A DNA stretch of 64,000 bases from Vicia villosa (lineage: Eukaryota; Streptophyta; Magnoliopsida; Fabales; Fabaceae). Under the pieces are notes generated by a model that was not told the origin of the DNA, did no database searches, and was given only the letters and a program-made list of their open reading frames with translations. A program made the position numbers and the translations under genes. Of this stretch, positions 54,761 to 64,000 are shown in pieces (within the stretch, counting starts at the first letter, position 1; every line of letters begins with the position of its first letter). The DNA is taken from NCBI RefSeq assembly GCF_029867415.1, contig NC_081183.1, positions 50,795,133 through 50,859,132 on the forward strand, in the 5' to 3' direction.

Positions 54761-57001
54761 ATGTTCAACAGGCGCGGTGGTCCACGGCAAGGAGGTTGGG
54801 AGGAGGTTAGGAGGAAGGGTGCTTTTAGGTCTTTGAAACCTAAATGGGATACTTTCCCGTTCGGGGGGAGAAACGCAAACATTCCGGTTCAGTCCTCGGA
54901 GGAGTGTTCGATTTATTTCTCGGAATTTCCTGATTCCTACAGCGCAAAGGATCTTTTTGAGTTATTTGGTTGTGTGGGCAAGGTGTTAGAAGTGGCAATA
55001 GCTCCGAGGAGGAATTCGGTGGGTAAAAGGTTCGGTTTCGCGAAATTCTTCGAAGAGAAGGATGTGAGGATGTTAGCAGTGAGGGTAGATAACATAGTCA
55101 TACTGGGAAAGAAAATCCACGCCAACATTCCAAGGTTTCAGAGGGGTGAGTCGGCAGGCCTCAGCGGCAAACCGTCTTCAGGGGAAGGCTCAGGTTCAGT
55201 TTCAGCGAAGCCTCAGCAGGGGATGTTTGTTAAAGCTGCTGATCAGATTTATGGAGGGTTCAGAAGGATTAACAGGTCCTATGCACAGGTAACCGAGAAT
55301 TCCATTTTGAAGGAGAAGAAGTGCATACTGAACTACAAATCCAAAGCAGAAACAAAGGCGAGTTTGGCTAAAGCGTATGTTGGAAATGTTCTGATTCCGG
55401 GTTCGGCTTATACCATTCAAACTCAATTTGAATTGGAAGGGATGTATGTTATCAAGGTCACTCCTCTGGGGGGTAACCGTTGCCTGCTTCAAGAAATGGA
55501 GGAGGGGTTCATTGCGGACTTAATCGGTGAGGGCGAAACTTGGTGGAAAGGCTGGTTCAGTGATATAAGAAAGTGGGAGGATACTGATATAGATGGTAGC
55601 AGGACTGTGTGGATAAAGGTTTTCGGAATCCCGGCTCACGCTTGGGACGACGATTTCTTCGTGGCGCTAGCTGAGGGCATTGGTTCCTTTGTGAGCATTG
55701 ACGCGAATACGGCTGCTAAAGCATGTTATGATTTCGCAAGAATACTGCTGAAAGTTGACATTGGTGCCTCAGTACCGGAGTCCGTGGAGGTCGTGATAGA
55801 CGAGAAGCCTTTTTCTTTGTTCTTGAGGGAGGAAATCTATGACGCTCTGAGGATTAATCCAGGTAATTCTAAAACTCAAATTACTGGCCCCGAGTCATCG
55901 GACTCGGATGAATTCTGGATAAATGATTTGCAGGAACAGAATATTAATTCGGTTGATGAGTGTTCGGACGACATCTTAGAACATCTTTCAGAAAGTGGTT
56001 TTGGGGCTAATCCTTTTGTCGATACGGCTGTCCCAAAGTCGGGTAAGGGGAAGTATGGTGGAAGTGGTGCGGTGTTGGAGAATCATAACAGTGGCTGTTG
56101 TGGTGATGGTGTGAATTATAATTTGGGAGATAATGCCGCTGTCTTGGTGAATTGTAATAGCGACAAGGGTGCGGTATTGGTAAACTCGGTGGACACCATC
56201 GAACAATATTCTGATAGCAGTTTTGGGGCTATTCCTGTGGTACCTAAGTCTGTTTCTAAGCCGGGAAAGGGGAGGCACGGGGGCAGTGATGCGGTTTTGG
56301 CAAAACCTAATAGTGGTTGGCATGGTGATGGATTGAACCATAACTTGGGAGATATTGGTGCTGTTTTAGCTAAAAGTAACAAAGGATGTTGCGGCACTGT
56401 TTTGAAGCGTAACCTGGGTGTTGCTGGGGCTGTTTCTGCTTCTTCAAATGGGCTTTTTGACAGGATGCTGGGCACTGTTTCTGCCGCAGCTGAAGCAGCA
56501 AGGCAGCCGGTCCTGGTCCTTTCAGCCGGTGATGCTATTGGCACCGGGTCTGCTAATTCAGTGGTAAATTGCAGCTTGGTTCGAAAAGATCCATTCATGG
56601 GGAATAAAAAATTGCGGCTTAGAAAAATGGTTGGCAAAGGAGGAGTTGGAAGAAAATTAAAGGGGCAGGGGCGGAAAATTTGTGATGGTAAGAGGGCTGT
56701 TGGTTCAGGGCAAGTAGGTAGCGCGCCTTGTGGGAATGGTTTGGTGCCTACGGATTCTTCTAAATCTTGTTCTGTGTGTTACGGAGAACAAACGGAAGAG
56801 TCGGATATTTGTAGGAATAACGGGCGGATCTGGGAGCAATTGGATCGTAATATGGGAGGAAAATTGTTAGCGGCTATGATGGCTTTGGGGGTTGTGAATG
56901 TGGATGGTAGAAATGACTTGGAGAGCAAGTGTGGTAGTTCTGAAAAATGGGGGGCTAAGGAATCGGTGTCTGGGAGGGAGTCTAAAAAGGATCCTCAATG
57001 A
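54761..57001 (+). CDS. LINE ORF1 protein (RRM and DUF4283-like)
   Basis: 746 residues. An RRM is at about 48-128 (CSIYFSEFPDSYSAKDLFELF and RFGFAKFFEEKD as RNP2/RNP1 regions). A second ordered domain is at about 200-365 (TIQTQFELEGMYVIKVTPLGGNRCLLQ, WWKGWFSDIRKWEDTD, RTVWIKVFGIPAHAWDDDFF), like the DUF4283-type domain of plant L1 ORF1. The C-terminal half is Gly/Asn/Ser-rich with a 74-residue tandem repeat (FGANPF at 414, FGAIPV at 488) and a basic stretch near 620-645. No CCHC knuckle is seen, unlike many plant L1 ORF1 proteins. It would bind LINE RNA in the RNP. Its stop overlaps the ORF2 start by four bases. Confidence 0.9.
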   Translation: MFNRRGGPRQGGWEEVRRKGAFRSLKPKWDTFPFGGRNANIPVQSSEECSIYFSEFPDSYSAKDLFELFGCVGKVLEVAIAPRRNSVGKRFGFAKFFEEKDVRMLAVRVDNIVILGKKIHANIPRFQRGESAGLSGKPSSGEGSGSVSAKPQQGMFVKAADQIYGGFRRINRSYAQVTENSILKEKKCILNYKSKAETKASLAKAYVGNVLIPGSAYTIQTQFELEGMYVIKVTPLGGNRCLLQEMEEGFIADLIGEGETWWKGWFSDIRKWEDTDIDGSRTVWIKVFGIPAHAWDDDFFVALAEGIGSFVSIDANTAAKACYDFARILLKVDIGASVPESVEVVIDEKPFSLFLREEIYDALRINPGNSKTQITGPESSDSDEFWINDLQEQNINSVDECSDDILEHLSESGFGANPFVDTAVPKSGKGKYGGSGAVLENHNSGCCGDGVNYNLGDNAAVLVNCNSDKGAVLVNSVDTIEQYSDSSFGAIPVVPKSVSKPGKGRHGGSDAVLAKPNSGWHGDGLNHNLGDIGAVLAKSNKGCCGTVLKRNLGVAGAVSASSNGLFDRMLGTVSAAAEAARQPVLVLSAGDAIGTGSANSVVNCSLVRKDPFMGNKKLRLRKMVGKGGVGRKLKGQGRKICDGKRAVGSGQVGSAPCGNGLVPTDSSKSCSVCYGEQTEESDICRNNGRIWEQLDRNMGGKLLAAMMALGVVNVDGRNDLESKCGSSEKWGAKESVSGRESKKDPQ

Positions 57002-60000
57002 TTTTAGGATCCTTTAATGTTAGGGGATGTGCGAATGCACTTAAAAGAAGGAGAATAAAGGAATTGATTAAGAAAGGAGGAGCGGAGTTATTTTTGATTC
57101 AAGAATCAAAAGTTCCCAACTTTAAGGAGGAGATGGCTAAAAGCTTATGGTATGGTGGTGAGGTTGGATATTCTTTTTCCAACTCTGTGGGGAGGTCGGG
57201 AGGTTTGATTATCTTGTGGAATCCCACCAATATGGAGGTTATTAGTAGCTTTAGAGGGGACGGCTATTTAGGAATAAAAGTCCTATGGAAGAATGATATT
57301 TACTATGTGGTCAACGTCTATTCTTCGTGTGACATTATCAAAAAGAAATTGTTGTGGCAAGAGTTGTTGAGATTGAAGAATGTTTTTACCGACGTCGAAT
57401 GGATTTTTGGAGGGGACTTTAATGCCATAAAGGATAGTAGGGAAAGAAAGGGGAGAGCGGTTACTATTAATAACAACGAGATTGACTTATTTGTGGAGTT
57501 CATTGTTAATAGTGATTTGGTGGATGTTCCGAGCAAAGGTAAAAAATTTTCTTGGTATAGCGGTGATGGTAAATCTATGAGTAGAATCGACCGATTTCTT
57601 GTTTCGCATCAAGTTGTTAACAAGTGGGGGGTGGTTGGTCAATTTATTGGCGATAGGGATATCTCGGATCATTGTCCGGTTTGGTTAGTGAAGGATAATG
57701 TAAATTGGGGACCGAAACCGTTCAAATTTAATAACGAATGGTTTTCTTTTGATTCTTTCTTGCCTTTTGTGGAGAAAGAGTGGAAATCTATGACTGTTCG
57801 AGGGAGAGGCGATTATGTGTTAAAGGAAAAACTTAGACTTTTAAAGGAGAAGCTTAGGAGATGGAATATAGAAGTGTTTGGAAGGATTGATTTGGAAGTC
57901 GAAGAGGGTGTTAGGGAATTAAATATGGTGGATAGTAGGTTGGAAGAAGTGTCCGAAGAGTTGCGTCGGGAGTTGGTGGAAAAGAGGAAAGAGGCGTCTA
58001 GTAGAATATGGAGGAATATGAGAATTAAGGAGAACATGCTAATCCAAAAATCAAAGGTGAGATGGATGAAAGAGGGAGATGCGAATAGTAGTTTCTTTCA
58101 CAAGGTGATGAAAGAAAAAAGAAGGTTTAATCATTTAGGGCCTCTCCTCTCGGAGGGGGGTATGGTGGAATCGGTGGAGGAGATTAGAGAGGAGGTTTTC
58201 AATCATTTTAGTAACAAATTCGTCGAACCGGAGGAAGAAAGGCCTTTGTTGGAAGGGATAGATCTCAAAAGTATTAGCGTTGAAGAATGTTTGTTCCTTG
58301 AAAAACCATTTCAAGAGAGTGAAATCAAGGAGGCTATTTGGGATTGTGGGATAGACAAAAGTCCGGGCCCGGATGGCTACACGTTTCTTTTCATTAAGAA
58401 TTGTTGGGCGTTCATTAAGGAGGATTTCGTTAAATTCTTCAATCATTTCTTTGATGGAGGAGTTATTTCAAAGGCGGTCACATCATCTTTTTTGACTTTG
58501 ATTCCGAAGTTGCAAAATCCGTTGACCTTGGACGACTATAGGCCTATTTGTTTGGTGGGATGTTTGTACAAAGCTATAGCCAAATTATTGGCGGGAAGAC
58601 TTAAAGGGGTGCTTAATTCTATCATTTCTCCTTGCCAAAACGCTTTTGTGCCCGGTAGACAATTGTTGGATGGAGTGTTAGTGGCTAATGAGGTGATTGA
58701 TTATGCTAGGAAGGAAGGTAGAGAGTGTATGCTTTTTAAAGTGGATTTCGAGAAAGCTTACGACAAAGTGAGTTGGAGCTTTTTGCGTTACATGATGAAA
58801 AGGATGGGCTTCGGGAAGAAATGGATGGGATGGATGGAGTTGTTGGTGTTTAATAGTAATATGTCGGTGCTTGTGAACGGTAGCCCCACAAAGGAATTCG
58901 GAGTTTCTAGAGGATTGAGACAAGGTGATCCTTTATCTCCTTTCCTCTTCGTTTTGGTGGCGGAGGGATTGACGGGCCTTATTAGGAAATCCATTGATAT
59001 AGGAGATTTTGGGAGGTTTTCTATTAAGGGTGCTTGTTATGTGGATATTCTTCAATTTGCGGATGATACTATGATTGTGGGGGAGGGAACGTGGAAACAT
59101 CTTTGGGCCATCAAATCGGTTCTAAAGGCGTTTGAAATAGTATCGGGTCTTGGAATTAATTACCATAAGAGTAAGATGATTGGCATCAATGTTAGGAGAT
59201 CTTTTTTGGACGCCGCATCCTATTTTCTCTCATGCAAAGTGGAGGAAAACAACTTCTCTTTTCTTGGCATTCCGATCGGGTGTGATCCTAGGAAGACTTC
59301 GACATGGCTCCCCTTTTTGAGTAAGGTGAAGAAGTGGTTAACGGGGTGGAAAAGTCGGTTTCTAAACTTGGGAGGGCGTATCACTCTTTTGAAAGCGATT
59401 CTTACACCACTTGCTATTTTTACTATGTCTTTCTATAAGATGCCGATGAAGGTGGTGAGAGAATTCAATTCGATTCAAAGTAACTTCTTGTGGGGTGGAG
59501 TGGAAGAGAAAAGGAAGATTCATTGGATTAGTTGGAAAAGGGTGATGTCTCCGATTGAAAAAGGGGGTTTAGGGATAAAAAATATTTCGGCTTTTAATTT
59601 AGCACTCCTTTGCAAGTGGAGATGGAGGATCCTAAATGGTCACGAATCTCTTTGGTACAACGTCTTGAAAGCAAGGTACGGAGATTTATTTTCTTTTATT
59701 TTTCATGGTGGTGACGGTTTCAAAATTCCTTCTTCTTCTTCTCTTTCTTCTTGGTGGAGGGATTTAGTGAAGATTGGTTATCGCTCGTTTAGAGATCCTA
59801 TAAAGGAGTGTTGTTTGTTTGATGTTCATAATGGTTTCAACACTCCTTTTTGGGAAGCAAGGTGGTTGGACGGTGTCATTTTGAAGGATTTGTTTCCGGA
59901 CTTGTTTTTGTTTTCCAATTTGAAGGGGGTGTCGGTGGCGGCTATGGGAGGTTGGTCGGAGGGTGTTTGGAGGTGGGGGGATTTTGGTATTTCCGTGTCG

Positions 60001-60720
60001 GTTTTGGAGGATGCCGAGGTGAGGAGTCGGTTCATCTCTTTTAGCCTTTTGGTGGGCAAATTTGGAGGATTTAAGGATGGCAAGGATTCGGTTAAGTGGG
60101 AGGGTGATAAAGGTTTGGATTTTTCCGTGGCTTCTTGTTATGCTTTCTACGGTAAAGACTTTGTCCCGCATGGCCCACCTAACAAATTTGATGATGTTTT
60201 TCGGCTTGTTTGGAGAGTAGAGGTGCCTTTCAAAATTAAGGCTTTTGGTTGGAGACTCCTACATGATAGATTACCTACCAAGAATCTTTTAGTCTCGAGA
60301 GGTATTCATTTTCCCGTTGATAATTTAATGTGTTTTTTTTGTGGAGTGGATGTAGAGAATAGAAACCATTCCTTTTTCGGTTGTGACGTGGTGAAGAATA
60401 TATGGAAAGAAATAGCTTTTTGGGTTGGTAAAGTGAGTTATATGGAGGACGATTGTTTGTCCAATTTTATGGATTGGCATAGGTTCTTTTGTACTCAAAA
60501 GTTAGTAGATAGCAAAGTTGATGTGATATGGTTGGCAACAACTTGGACTATATGGATCACTAGGAATGGAGCTTGTTTCCGGGAGGAGGGTTGGAACGTT
60601 AACGACATTGTTTGGAGCATCAAGCTTCTTGTTTGGAAGTGGTCTTTTTGCGGAAAAATTACGCATTCCAATTATTCCTTTTACGAGTTTAGTAAGGATC
60701 CAATTCTTTTTCTCTCGTAA
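56998..60720 (+). CDS. LINE ORF2: endonuclease, reverse transcriptase, zf-RVT
   Basis: 1240 residues, starting in the ATGA overlap with ORF1. The apurinic-type endonuclease is at 1-225: FNVRG (Asn), QESK (Glu), GGDFNAI, SRIDRFLVS, SDHCPV. The reverse transcriptase is at about 480-770: DDYRPICL, FKVDFEKAYDKV, GLRQGDPLSPFLF, FADDT with catalytic Asp689-Asp690. A zf-RVT domain (about 1070-1160) has CFFCGVDVENRNHSFFGC. There is no C-terminal RNase H domain. The protein nicks target DNA and reverse-transcribes LINE RNA in place in the nucleus. All key residues are present and the frame is open throughout. Confidence 0.93.
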   Translation: MILGSFNVRGCANALKRRRIKELIKKGGAELFLIQESKVPNFKEEMAKSLWYGGEVGYSFSNSVGRSGGLIILWNPTNMEVISSFRGDGYLGIKVLWKNDIYYVVNVYSSCDIIKKKLLWQELLRLKNVFTDVEWIFGGDFNAIKDSRERKGRAVTINNNEIDLFVEFIVNSDLVDVPSKGKKFSWYSGDGKSMSRIDRFLVSHQVVNKWGVVGQFIGDRDISDHCPVWLVKDNVNWGPKPFKFNNEWFSFDSFLPFVEKEWKSMTVRGRGDYVLKEKLRLLKEKLRRWNIEVFGRIDLEVEEGVRELNMVDSRLEEVSEELRRELVEKRKEASSRIWRNMRIKENMLIQKSKVRWMKEGDANSSFFHKVMKEKRRFNHLGPLLSEGGMVESVEEIREEVFNHFSNKFVEPEEERPLLEGIDLKSISVEECLFLEKPFQESEIKEAIWDCGIDKSPGPDGYTFLFIKNCWAFIKEDFVKFFNHFFDGGVISKAVTSSFLTLIPKLQNPLTLDDYRPICLVGCLYKAIAKLLAGRLKGVLNSIISPCQNAFVPGRQLLDGVLVANEVIDYARKEGRECMLFKVDFEKAYDKVSWSFLRYMMKRMGFGKKWMGWMELLVFNSNMSVLVNGSPTKEFGVSRGLRQGDPLSPFLFVLVAEGLTGLIRKSIDIGDFGRFSIKGACYVDILQFADDTMIVGEGTWKHLWAIKSVLKAFEIVSGLGINYHKSKMIGINVRRSFLDAASYFLSCKVEENNFSFLGIPIGCDPRKTSTWLPFLSKVKKWLTGWKSRFLNLGGRITLLKAILTPLAIFTMSFYKMPMKVVREFNSIQSNFLWGGVEEKRKIHWISWKRVMSPIEKGGLGIKNISAFNLALLCKWRWRILNGHESLWYNVLKARYGDLFSFIFHGGDGFKIPSSSSLSSWWRDLVKIGYRSFRDPIKECCLFDVHNGFNTPFWEARWLDGVILKDLFPDLFLFSNLKGVSVAAMGGWSEGVWRWGDFGISVSVLEDAEVRSRFISFSLLVGKFGGFKDGKDSVKWEGDKGLDFSVASCYAFYGKDFVPHGPPNKFDDVFRLVWRVEVPFKIKAFGWRLLHDRLPTKNLLVSRGIHFPVDNLMCFFCGVDVENRNHSFFGCDVVKNIWKEIAFWVGKVSYMEDDCLSNFMDWHRFFCTQKLVDSKVDVIWLATTWTIWITRNGACFREEGWNVNDIVWSIKLLVWKWSFCGKITHSNYSFYEFSKDPILFLS

Positions 60721-60843
60721 TTCCTTTGTAATTGGCGTGTAATTTTTCTCTTCTTCCGGGTTTTTTTTCCCGCCTTCGTGTAATCAGATGTTGAGAACCC
60801 TTAGTTCTCTATTATATAATATCTTGCTTACACACAAAAAAAA
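60721..60843 (+). other. LINE 3' UTR and short A tail
   Basis: Short pyrimidine-rich tract (cttcttccggg then tttttttcccgcc), then TTCTCTATTATATAATATC and an eight-base A run near 60836-60843. Confidence 0.6.
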
Positions 60844-62011
60844 CATTTTATTTAAAACAAATAATCCATAAAATAATAAATTGCACAACAAGATTTTCTT
60901 TGTGGATTTTGTAGATATTAACAAGAGAAAGTAAAAGAATTTTTCTCACCATATAAATTAGATTTAAAGCTCCACCATAACTCATGGATCAACTTTGATT
61001 CATCACTTTTCTTGAGATTCTTACTTGAACATTTGTATAAGTGTTTTTGTGATTCAATTTCAATTTTTACCAACACTTAAATTTTGTGCTTATTATCTCT
61101 TAACAAATATTGAAAAAAAAATAAAAGAAAGAAGTAGGCATAAGAGTGTTTTACGTGAGAGAAGATGAAGGAATGAAATGGAATGAGTCTTAGCACTTGC
61201 TTAAATAGAAAGTCCAAAATAATACTAGCTATTGGATTAAAGTAGAAGACATGTGGGTTCAATCTTAGCCCTCCATTCTCACTCTCACAAAGAGTAAAAT
61301 AATAATATATCAACAAAAATATCTAGATATTTTAGTTTGAAGAAGTTAAATTACTAGTTTAATCATTCATAAAGCCAACGTGTTGAATTTAAACTTGGGC
61401 TACAAGATTTCTACTACATGAAATTAAAGGAATGAACATTTTAAAACGGAACAATATTATGGAAAAGGAGACCGGAATGAATAACAGTCGAACGCGCGTT
61501 TGATCGAAAAATAAAATTGAATATATGAAAATGATTTACGCGAAACGAAGTTTAATAAAAAGACTGAAAATAATCAAAATCACAAATAAAAATATCCGGT
61601 TAAACAGACTCTGATAGGTAAATTTATGATCGTAAATATCGTCGAAAAAATAAAACGAGCTTACCAACAGAATCTACGCGCAACATAGATTAATAAAATA
61701 GTCTGATTCAAGTCAAAACTCGAAATATTTTGTCCGCTAATTTTTCACACGGTGTCGAATCACTTCAACCGGCCAGTCTGTAAAACTCCTATTTAAATTT
61801 TAACATAATAAAAATATTTTGCATGGATAATTAAAACTGTAAGAACATGATGCTATTTTTAATAGAGTTTTGGTAGTACTTCGGCACGGTCTCTATAACG
61901 TTGTGTTATTTATAGACAATTATATAAAAAAATTGATAGAATAAAATAGCATAATACTATTTAATATTCTCAAATTCTAATTAGTGTTTATTTACTTTTA
62001 CGGGTCTTACA
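60844..62011 (+). other. Right part of the solo LTR, no gene seen
   Basis: Continuation of the LTR after the LINE. AT-rich, ends in ACGGGTCTTACA. Contains CGAAATATTTTGTCCGCTAA with nearby CACGGTGTCGAATC, phrases that also occur in the LTR of element D (about 45880-45915). Confidence 0.5.
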
Positions 62012-62059
62012 ATAAATATGATCAAAAGTCTATTTGAAAAGATAAAGCTTTTCTCTTGA

Positions 62060-63190
62060 TTCTCATAATGGATTCAAATGAGAAAAATGTTACCACACTA
62101 GTTTCGGTAGTGTGCGAATTTCCTGATATATTTTTTTGGAGGATGCCACTTCATTATATCATGAGAGATGTGGAGTTATTTGTAGATCTAGTTGCGGGAA
62201 CTGCTCCATTTCCATTTCATCGTATCATATGTCTCTGATTTAGCGAAGAGAATTGAAGAATCAATTAGAAGATATGTTCACAAAGTACTTAATTCGACCA
62301 AGTGCATCTCTATTCGGTGCTCTCTTTTTTTGAGTGTAAAAGAGAGATGGTGGTATGCATCACTGCAATGAATACTGTCTGTTGAATAAATTCGCTATCA
62401 ATAGTAAATAGCCTCTGCCTCGAATTAAGGACATCCTAGATCAATTAAAAGGAGCTTGGTGTTTTTGAAGATTAAGTTACAACCAGGGTACCATCATATT
62501 CGAGTGAAGAATTCCGACACATTGAAGATCACATTTTGAACTCAGTATGGTCATTACAAATTTTATGTAATGCCTATCAGAGTTTCCATCACTCTTGTTG
62601 TTTTTATGAATCACGTGAACGGAGTGTTCCATCCATACATGGACCAATTAGTTTTGATCTTTATATTGATATCCTAACTTACTCTTATACTTTGGAGCAT
62701 CAGAGAACTTTGTTGTTTGTTTTGCGAGAGAATAAGCTTTTTGCAAAATTAAATAAATGTGAATTTTTGATGTTAGAAGTCAAGTGTTTTAGTCATGTTA
62801 TTTCTCAAGGAGGTATGGCAGTAAGCCCTTTAAAGGAAGAAGCTATAATACCTAATAATTTGTCTAAATTTATGAGCTTCTTAGGTTTAATTTGATATTA
62901 TTAGAGGTTCATTTTTTGATTCTCTTAGGTAACATTGCCATTGGTCAAACTCACTCTCACTCTCAGAGAAGTTATTTTCGTTGGGATTTAAAGTGGGAGC
63001 GAAGTTATTGGAAATTAAAAGAAAAGTTGACAATTGCTCTCGTTTTGGTGATTCTTGATCCTAATCATAGATTTGAGGTATTCGGTGATGCTTCAAGGAA
63101 AGGATTAGGATTGATGATTTTGAAATGGTGCTTTGATTATGGAAGATTAAAAGTCCATCATAGATTTGATATTTATGTTAGAAGATTGTA
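62060..63190 (+). pseudogene. Ty3/gypsy reverse transcriptase-RNase H remnant
   Basis: In shifting frames: EFPDIF and VELFVDLVAGTAPF before the RT, LKNQLEDMFTKYLIRPSAS, YHHIRVKNSD, QYGHYKFYVMP, then RENKLFAKLNKCEFLMLEVKCFSHVISQGG at 62725-62820 (RT thumb), and LKEKLTIALVLVILDPNHRFEVFGDASRKGLG (RNase H start with catalytic Asp) near 63020-63110. The YxDD region near 62650-62690 is decayed (IDILTYS). Many stops; non-functional. It is the chromovirus (Tekay/Reina-like) pol order. Confidence 0.85.
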
Positions 63191-63699
63191 AGAGAGATCT
63201 TGGTGTGAGGCTTGTTCAAAAATATAATACAGTGAAAAATCCTTCAAGATGTGAAGGGACTAGATGTATCCGTGAGTTGGAAATGAGAAGTAATATTAAT
63301 TTTGGTCTCATTTATATTTTGGATATATATTTTTCTCCACTTTTTGCTTTAAGTTTACCACCATAATTCTGAAAAATAAAAAGAAAAGAACAATAACAAA
63401 ATAATAAGAAAATTTCTTAAAACTTAATTCAATCCCTCTTAGGTTACATCTCAAATTACATGTTTTCCTAGGACACCATATTTATCATAATACTCTTCAC
63501 AACGCCGAGACATTACAATTTTGATCACTTTAAATATTTTTTTTTAAAAATTAAGATCAAATAGATAAAAATTTTAATTTAATATTTTTTATATAATATA
63601 AATGAAAATTTATATTGAAATTTAGAACGTTTGATCTTTATCAAACAATTGGAAAAATGCCGAATGTGCAAATGTGGAGAATGATGAATATATAAATTG
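63191..63699. other. AT-rich DNA, no gene seen
   Basis: No coding or structural feature recognised beyond poly-T/A tracts around 63530-63600. Confidence 0.4.
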
Positions 63700-64000
63700 A
63701 TTTTGAGTTTGTAGTTTTTGGGCCTTAGGAATTTTAGGCCCAAAATTATGTTGTACTAGATCTAACATCTAGAAGCATATTCTAGAGAGATCCATAAAGT
63801 TTTCTAGAAGATAAGGATTAATTAGGATTGTTTAGAAAAGTATAGAAAATTCTAGATAGTAGTTTATAGCCATTAGATTAAGTTTGTAGTGGCAAAATCA
63901 TAGTCGTTGATTTAGAAATATCACATGTATAAATAGAGGTTATGTACTTGAGTTTGTATAATTCAAAAATTACAAACACTCTGAATAATACTCTCAATAA
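63700..64000 (+). repeat. LTR-like promoter fragment at the window edge
   Basis: Repeated TCTAGAA motifs (63760-63860) are followed by a TATA box TATAAATA (63928-63935) and a leader-like stretch. It resembles a retroelement LTR, but no LTR ends are visible in the window. It could equally be a host promoter. Confidence 0.35.

Larger units (their letters stand above)
54590..60843 (+). mobile_element. Full-length L1-type LINE with two intact ORFs
   Basis: A GC-richer block of about 6.25 kb in an AT-rich LTR. It has a short 5' UTR, ORF1 (54761-57001), ORF2 (56998-60720), a 3' UTR and a short A run at 60836-60843. Both ORFs lack stops or frameshifts and catalytic residues are kept, so the copy is young and may be competent. 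The 5' edge is estimated. I could not find a clear target-site duplication: AAAATAACCATC (left) and AAATAATCCAT (right) are only similar. Confidence 0.85.
52262..62011 (+). repeat. Gypsy solo LTR containing a nested LINE
   Basis: It starts TGTAACACCCCGATTTTT and ends ACGGGTCTTACA, with inverted ends TGTAA/TTACA. It is flanked by the 5-bp duplication ATAAA (52257-52261 and 62012-62016). Without the LINE (about 54590-60843) the LTR is about 3.5 kb. No internal region is present between the TSDs, so it is a solo LTR. It interrupts old gypsy pol sequence. Confidence 0.8.

Noticed and set aside
54540..60880. Target-site duplication of the LINE
   Set aside because: AAAATAACCATC and AAATAATCCAT are similar but not identical, and the 5' edge is uncertain, so no TSD is claimed.

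Overview
This is a plant nuclear window from a legume, most likely tribe Fabeae (pea, vetch, lentil relatives) or a close ally. The support is an Ogre-type LTR starting TGTTATACCCC, SIRE/Maximus-type and Athila/Cyclops-type LTRs, a legume-style MULE hairpin MITE, and introns and TATA boxes of plant type. Only one recognisable host gene remains, a plastid cyclophilin exon at the left edge. Almost everything else is mobile DNA nested several layers deep. A 100-base run of N at 22733-22832 breaks the sequence, and continuity across it cannot be assumed.

Layout: (1) 1-780, the 3' end of an LTR element. (2) 1605-2295 (-), first exon of a thylakoid-lumen cyclophilin. (3) 2460-7564, a Helitron in minus orientation with an exact 3' terminus, a degenerate PIF1-type helicase and two B3-domain genes on the opposite strand. 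(4) 7565-22732, an Athila/Cyclops-like Ty3/gypsy element (minus) inserted in the Helitron helicase. It holds two related extra ORFs, and the second of these is split by a young, nearly identical-LTR SIRE-type copia derivative (12781-21617). (5) 22833-25835, the gag and 5' LTR of another gypsy element inserted in the gag of a second SIRE-type copy. (6) 25836-28344, TA microsatellite, GRF zinc-finger fragment, MITE and gypsy RNase H remnant. (7) 28345-33319, a degraded copia element containing a solo LTR. (8) 33320-36386, AT-rich DNA with a 39-bp minisatellite. (9) 36387-46107, an Ogre-like element (minus) whose gag is split by a 4.7-kb Ogre solo LTR; that LTR encodes a 55-residue two-membrane-segment ORF just behind its TATA box. 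(10) 46379-50937, gag-pro and 5' LTR of a gypsy element (minus). (11) 52262-62011, a gypsy solo LTR with an intact two-ORF L1-type LINE inside it, itself inserted in decayed gypsy pol sequence that continues to 63190. (12) 63700-64000, an LTR-like promoter cut by the window edge.

The insertion history can be read from target-site duplications: ATAGG (SIRE derivative), GAAGA (solo LTR in copia), GAGGG (Ogre solo LTR), ATAAA (solo LTR holding the LINE) and TAAAATATA (MITE). Two disrupted ORFs rejoin in frame when the insert and one TSD copy are ignored. The most unusual items are the small membrane-protein ORF in the Ogre LTR, the arrays of the palindrome GGAGACGTGCGTCTCC upstream of TATA boxes in the Athila-like element, the extra ORFs with their own promoter-like leaders in both gypsy and copia elements, and the B3 gene pair carried by the Helitron.
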